64,000 nt of DNA from Chengkuizengella axinellae (GTDB lineage Bacteria > Bacillota > Bacilli > Paenibacillales > KCTC-33759), in assembly GCF_030730905.1 (NCBI RefSeq), contig NZ_JAVAMP010000011.1, forward strand, positions 101,054-165,053. Reading direction: 5' to 3'. Shown piece after piece: positions 60,044 to 64,000 of the stretch (its first letter is position 1; each line of letters starts with the position of its first letter). Both the position numbers and the translations under genes were made by a program. The notes under the pieces are model-generated. The model searched no databases, was not told where the DNA came from, and saw only the letters and a list, made by a program, of their open reading frames with translations.

Positions 60044-62521
60044 ATGGCTGATGAAATACGTTCAAATGTAGAAAATAGGGATATTCGTACAGAAATGCAA
60101 TCCTCATTTATGGATTATGCTATGAGTATTATCGTAAGCCGGGCATTACCTGATGTAAGGGACGGTTTAAAGCCAGTACATCGAAGAATTTTATATGCAA
60201 TGTCTGAGCTGGGGATGTCACCTGACAAACCCTTTAAAAAGTCTGCACGTATTGTAGGTGAGGTTTTAGGTAAATATCATCCACATGGAGATTCTGCTGT
60301 TTATGAAACAATGGTGAGAATGGCACAGGATTTTTCACTTCGTTATATGTTAATTGAAGGACACGGAAACTTTGGTTCTATAGATGGAGATTCCGCTGCG
60401 GCCCAACGTTATACAGAAGCACGCCTTTCAAAAATAGCAATGGAAATGTTAAGAGATATTAATAAAGAAACAGTTGATTATGCAGACAATTATGATGGTG
60501 AAGAGAAAGAACCTGTTGTTTTACCAGCACGTTTCCCGAATTTATTAGTAAATGGAGTTTCGGGAATAGCTGTAGGGATGGCTACAAATATTCCACCTCA
60601 TAATCTTGGGGAAGTCATTGATGGTGTTTTGGAATTAATTAAAAACCCAGATCTAACCCCAATCGATTTAATGGAGTATATAAGTGGCCCTGACTTTCCT
60701 ACAGGTGGTTATATTTTAGGTAGACAAGGAATTAGACAGGCTTATGCAACTGGTCGTGGTTCTGTTACTATGAGGGCCAGAGCAGAAATTGAAGAGAATG
60801 AAAATACAAATAAAGCAAAAATTATAATAAATGAATTACCATATCAAGTTATAAAAGCAAGATTAATAGAAAAAATTGCAGAGTTAGTTAGAGATAAAAA
60901 AATAGAAGGTATTACAGATCTTAGAGATGAATCCGATCGAAATGGAATGAGAATTGTAATTGAACTTCGCAGGGATGTAAATCCTCATGTCGTACTAAAT
61001 AACTTATATAAACAAACATCTATGCAAATCAACTTTGGTGTAAATATGCTGGCCTTAGTTAATGGCGAACCAAAAGTTTTGAACATAAAAGATATTTTAC
61101 ACCACTATATCCAACATCAAATTGAAGTAATTGAAAGACGTACTCAATTTGATTTAAGGAAAGCAGAAGCAAGAGCTCATATTTTAGAAGGATTAAGAAT
61201 TGCATTAGATCATTTAGATAAAGTGATTGCATTAATTCGCGCCTCAAGAACTACAGAAGAAGCTAGGGAAGGGTTAATGACTCAGTTTGATTTGAGTCAT
61301 GAACAATCACAAGCGATTTTAGATATGCGTCTCCAGCGTTTAACAGGCTTAGAAAGAGATAAAATTGAAGACGAGTATCAGGAATTATTAAAGAAAATTG
61401 CAGAATTACGTGCTATATTAGCGGATGAGCAATTAGTACTAGATATCATAAGTGATGAGTTATTAGAAATTAAAAACAAATTTGGAGATGAAAGACGCTC
61501 CGAAATCACAGCTGGAGATTTAGATATTTTAGATGAAGATCTAATCCCGCAAGAAGATGTTCTTATTTCTATATCACATACTGGCTATATCAAACGTATA
61601 CCTGTTACAACATATCGAAGTCAAAAACGTGGTGGTAGAGGTGTGATAGGTATGGGAACAAAAGATGATGATTTTGTTGAGCATCTGTTTGTAACCAATA
61701 CCCACCATTATTTAATGTTTTTCACTAATAAAGGAAAGGTATATCGTTTGAAGGGATATGAAATTCCCGAACAAAGTAGGACATCGAAGGGTACACCAAT
61801 TATTAATTTAATGCAAATAGAACCTGGTGAGTACGTGAATGCTGTATTTCCTATCGAAAGTTTTGAAAGTGATCACCACCTGTTGTTCGCAACGAAAAAA
61901 GGAATTGTAAAGAAAACGAATATTCAAGAATATAAAAATATTCGAAAAGGTGGACTTATTGCCATAACAATTCGTGAAGATGACGAATTAATTGGTGTAA
62001 AACTTACAGATGGCAACCAGGAAATTATTATGGGAACGCAACAAGGAATGTCTATTCGATTTTCAGAAAAAGACGTGCGAACCATGGGTCGTTCTGCATC
62101 AGGTGTGAAAGGAATCACCATCTCTGAAAACGATCAAGTCATAGATATGGGCGTTGTTAATGATGATAATGATGTATTGATTGTTACAGCTAAAGGTTAT
62201 GGAAAAAGAACTCCAATGTCTGAATATCGCTCTCAAACTAGGGGCGGAAAAGGAATAAAAACAATCAATGTCACAGAAAAAAATGGCTCAGTTGCTGGAT
62301 TGAAAATTGTACACAATAATGAGGATCTAATGATTATTACTTCTCTTGGTACTATTATACGTACAAGTATGTCCGAAATTTCAACGATGGGTAGAAATAC
62401 GCAAGGTGTGAAATTAATTAATATTAGAGAAGAAGATCAAGTAGCCACAGTAACACAAGTTGAAAAAAATGATGAATCGAATGATGAACATTCTGAAAAC
62501 GAAGCAGAGCCAACTGAATAA
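60044..62521 (+). CDS. gyrA: DNA gyrase subunit A
   Basis: An 825-residue subunit. The catalytic Tyr lies in [11 protein letters not shown] near residue 122. The quinolone-resistance region reads [19 protein letters not shown] with the sensitive Ser and Glu in place. A GyrA box is in [13 protein letters not shown] near 528-540, followed by a six-bladed beta-pinwheel and an acidic tail ([17 protein letters not shown]). It lies 22 nt after gyrB. Confidence 0.98.
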   Translation: MADEIRSNVENRDIRTEMQSSFMDYAMSIIVSRALPDVRDGLKPVHRRILYAMSELGMSPDKPFKKSARIVGEVLGKYHPHGDSAVYETMVRMAQDFSLRYMLIEGHGNFGSIDGDSAAAQRYTEARLSKIAMEMLRDINKETVDYADNYDGEEKEPVVLPARFPNLLVNGVSGIAVGMATNIPPHNLGEVIDGVLELIKNPDLTPIDLMEYISGPDFPTGGYILGRQGIRQAYATGRGSVTMRARAEIEENENTNKAKIIINELPYQVIKARLIEKIAELVRDKKIEGITDLRDESDRNGMRIVIELRRDVNPHVVLNNLYKQTSMQINFGVNMLALVNGEPKVLNIKDILHHYIQHQIEVIERRTQFDLRKAEARAHILEGLRIALDHLDKVIALIRASRTTEEAREGLMTQFDLSHEQSQAILDMRLQRLTGLERDKIEDEYQELLKKIAELRAILADEQLVLDIISDELLEIKNKFGDERRSEITAGDLDILDEDLIPQEDVLISISHTGYIKRIPVTTYRSQKRGGRGVIGMGTKDDDFVEHLFVTNTHHYLMFFTNKGKVYRLKGYEIPEQSRTSKGTPIINLMQIEPGEYVNAVFPIESFESDHHLLFATKKGIVKKTNIQEYKNIRKGGLIAITIREDDELIGVKLTDGNQEIIMGTQQGMSIRFSEKDVRTMGRSASGVKGITISENDQVIDMGVVNDDNDVLIVTAKGYGKRTPMSEYRSQTRGGKGIKTINVTEKNGSVAGLKIVHNNEDLMIITSLGTIIRTSMSEISTMGRNTQGVKLINIREEDQVATVTQVEKNDESNDEHSENEAEPTE

Positions 62522-62553
62522 GATATAACTTTTATATTTCTATGATTAAATCA

Positions 62554-62586
62554 AAGGACAGAATAAACTATATTCTGTCCTTAAAT
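62554..62586 (+). terminator. Terminator after gyrA
   Basis: AAGGACAGAAT and ATTCTGTCCTT form an 11-bp stem with a 7-nt loop; the T-run is weak. Confidence 0.7.
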
Positions 62587-62609
62587 TCAGGTATAAAAGG
62601 GTGATTTAA

Positions 62610-63668
62610 TTGAAAAGAGTTTCTATCTCGAATATAAATAACGGAGATCAATTAGTAGAAGATGTGAAGACTGAACTTGGTGGCACTTTATTTAATAAAG
62701 GGATTACTTTGGGTCATAGAGAGGTCGAGATACTAAAGGCTTTTTTAATTCGAAATGTGGTTGTTGGAGCAGAACAAAAAGAAGATGACCAACAAAACGA
62801 AAAAGAAGAAAGAAAGATTATCAATACCGATTTAATGTATGCATATGAAGAACTTGCATCTTTTATAAAGAAAGTCTTCTTAAATGCTACATTAGACAAG
62901 CTACCTTTGTTAGAAATTCGTACTAACTTGGAATCAGTGATTTCATTAATTGATCAATATGACATTTTAACATTTGACCCACCTGTTTCAGATCTCAAGG
63001 ATTACTGTATTCAAAAATGTATCAAGGTAAGTATGACTGCTTATCTAATTGCTAAATGGATTCACTTACCTCAAAAAGACTGGGTCCAAGTTGCCCTTGC
63101 AGGCTTATTGCATGACATAGGAAATACAAAAGTAGATTCGGAGATTTTGCAAAAGGCAGGTAAACTATCATCAGAGGAACTTAAAGAGGTTAGAAGACAT
63201 ACTATATATGGATATAACATGTTAAAAGAAGTAACTGGAATTAATGATGGTGTAAAATTGGCGGCTCTGCAACATCATGAAAGATGTGATGGAAGTGGTT
63301 ATCCACTCGGTTCAGATAAAAATCAAATTCATCTATATGCAAAAATAGTAGCAGTAGCAGATGTATTTCATGCTATGACATCCAGTAGGAATTATAAGGA
63401 AAAGAGTTCTCCATTTGTAGTTTTGGAGGAAATTCAAGAACAATCTTTTGGAAAACTAGAACCGAGTATAGTACACACATTCATAAAAAAAATGACTGAA
63501 TTTCAAAGCGGAAATATAGTGAAATTAAATAATAATATGATTGGTGAGATCGTTTTTTACGATCAAAACAATCCAACAAGACCCTGGGTTAATGTGGGGG
63601 GAGAAATTATAAACTTAGATCAGGAGCGACATCTATATATTGAGGAGTTTTTAAAAAAACAAATATAA
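62610..63668 (+). CDS. HD-GYP domain protein with altered metal site
   Basis: A 352-residue cytoplasmic protein. An N-terminal domain of about 55 residues precedes a Glu/Lys-rich linker, then an HD-GYP domain at about 125-300: LLHDIG with His168-Asp169 and HHERCDGSGYP at 222-232. HD-GYP enzymes cleave cyclic-di-GMP or cGAMP. The first metal-binding His expected before the HD pair appears replaced by Lys136 (QKCIKVSMTAYLIAKW), so activity is uncertain. The start is TTG behind AAAGGGTG. The gene sits directly after gyrA, as in Paenibacillaceae. Confidence 0.85.
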   Translation: MKRVSISNINNGDQLVEDVKTELGGTLFNKGITLGHREVEILKAFLIRNVVVGAEQKEDDQQNEKEERKIINTDLMYAYEELASFIKKVFLNATLDKLPLLEIRTNLESVISLIDQYDILTFDPPVSDLKDYCIQKCIKVSMTAYLIAKWIHLPQKDWVQVALAGLLHDIGNTKVDSEILQKAGKLSSEELKEVRRHTIYGYNMLKEVTGINDGVKLAALQHHERCDGSGYPLGSDKNQIHLYAKIVAVADVFHAMTSSRNYKEKSSPFVVLEEIQEQSFGKLEPSIVHTFIKKMTEFQSGNIVKLNNNMIGEIVFYDQNNPTRPWVNVGGEIINLDQERHLYIEEFLKKQI

Positions 63669-63733
63669 AACAAATATTTTGAATACATATTGCATAGAAT
63701 ATGTATAAGATATTAAAACAGACTATATTTTTG

Positions 63734-63835
63734 AACAAAAACTCCTATCGGAGTCTCTCGAAGATATCGTCAAACATTTCAATAGCTGTAGTTTTTATTG
63801 AAATAAGGAATTTGTCATCTTAATATATTTTTATT
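63734..63835. repeat. Intergenic structured repeat, copy B
   Basis: AACAAAAACT (63734-63743) pairs with AGTTTTTATT (63790-63799) except for one mismatch, closing a 66-nt element; ACTCC-tatc-GGAGT (63741-63754) forms an inner hairpin. GAAATAAGGAATTT follows, as after copy A. It lies between the HD-GYP gene and the rRNA promoters. Confidence 0.65.
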
Positions 63836-63847
63836 TAAAAAAAGTAC

Positions 63848-63877
63848 TTGCTTTTATCTACTTAACCGTGGTATATT
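63848..63877 (+). promoter_or_regulatory. rRNA operon promoter P1
   Basis: TTGCTT and TATATT with an 18-nt spacer, followed by CAAGTCGCCGCTGAGACGG, the start of an rrn-type leader. Confidence 0.75.
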
Positions 63878-63920
63878 AATCAAGTCGCCGCTGAGACGGA
63901 CGATGAGAGCAAAAAAAAGG

Positions 63921-63950
63921 TTGACAAAAAACAATCAAAAATGTTATGAT
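63921..63950 (+). promoter_or_regulatory. rRNA operon promoter P2
   Basis: TTGACA and TATGAT with an 18-nt spacer, followed by GAGTCGCTG, which repeats the GTCGC of the P1 leader. The A-rich stretch AAAAAAAAGG just before may act as an UP element. Confidence 0.85.
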
Positions 63951-64000
63951 GGTTGAGTCGCTGTTAAACAGACAACGACAACAAAACAAGTAAGAGATGC
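63951..64000 (+). other. 5' leader of an rRNA operon (continues past the window)
   Basis: GTCGCTGTTAAACAGACAACGAC can fold as a short hairpin. In B. subtilis rrnO follows gyrA in the same place, so the 16S gene should begin shortly after the window end. Confidence 0.75.

Overview
The window is a low-GC Bacillota chromosome segment centred on the replication origin. The gene order rnpA-rpmH-[oriC]-dnaA-dnaN-yaaA-recF-remB-gyrB-gyrA, the walRKHIJ cluster, the rpsF-ssb-rpsR operon, mnmE-mnmG-rsmG-noc-soj-spo0J and the sporulation gene yyaC place it in the Bacillales. An HD-GYP gene directly after gyrA and an M23 peptidase gene between purA and walR fit Paenibacillaceae, perhaps a low-GC genus such as Chengkuizengella; that last step is a guess from gene order and base composition. 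The B. subtilis-type parS 16-mer lies inside parB, as it does in B. subtilis spo0J.

Layout: 1-20 kb is accessory. It holds a two-component system cut by the window edge, a putative di-haem membrane protein, an esterase-MFS efflux pair, a CD3324 protein, an AlkD-like protein, an MBL hydrolase, a pseudouridine synthase, a double NTF2-like protein, DUF4386 beside a Crp/Fnr regulator, katG, AraC beside an SDR, MarR beside a flavin reductase, and TetR divergent from an NTF2-like gene. From 20 to 53 kb nearly everything runs on the minus strand, i.e. away from oriC: rlmH, walJIHKR, an M23 peptidase, gntK, purA, dnaB-rplI-gdpP-yybS, rpsR-ssb-rpsF, then a patch of small and broken genes at 38-41 kb, a cysteine desulfurase, parB-parA, noc, rsmG-mnmG-mnmE and khpB-yidC-rnpA-rpmH. 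From 53 to 64 kb the plus strand carries oriC and dnaA to gyrA, an HD-GYP protein and the tandem promoters of an rRNA operon whose 16S gene lies beyond the window.

Besides standard genes the sequence shows: (i) a roughly 70-110 nt structured intergenic repeat in four places (36.7 kb, a tandem pair at 44.7-44.9 kb, 63.7 kb) that I cannot assign to a known family; (ii) two local regulons readable from DNA alone, a TetR with four operator copies and a MarR with two GTTCG-N4-CGAAC operators; (iii) two parS sites, one extended to a 28-bp perfect palindrome; (iv) a PerR/Fur-like box on the katG promoter; (v) a deletion that removed the 5' ends of both a divergent isochorismatase gene and an lrp gene; (vi) a 36-residue membrane protein gene; (vii) an HD-GYP protein in which a metal-binding histidine seems to be lost. 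I saw no CRISPR array, complete insertion sequence, prophage or tRNA gene.
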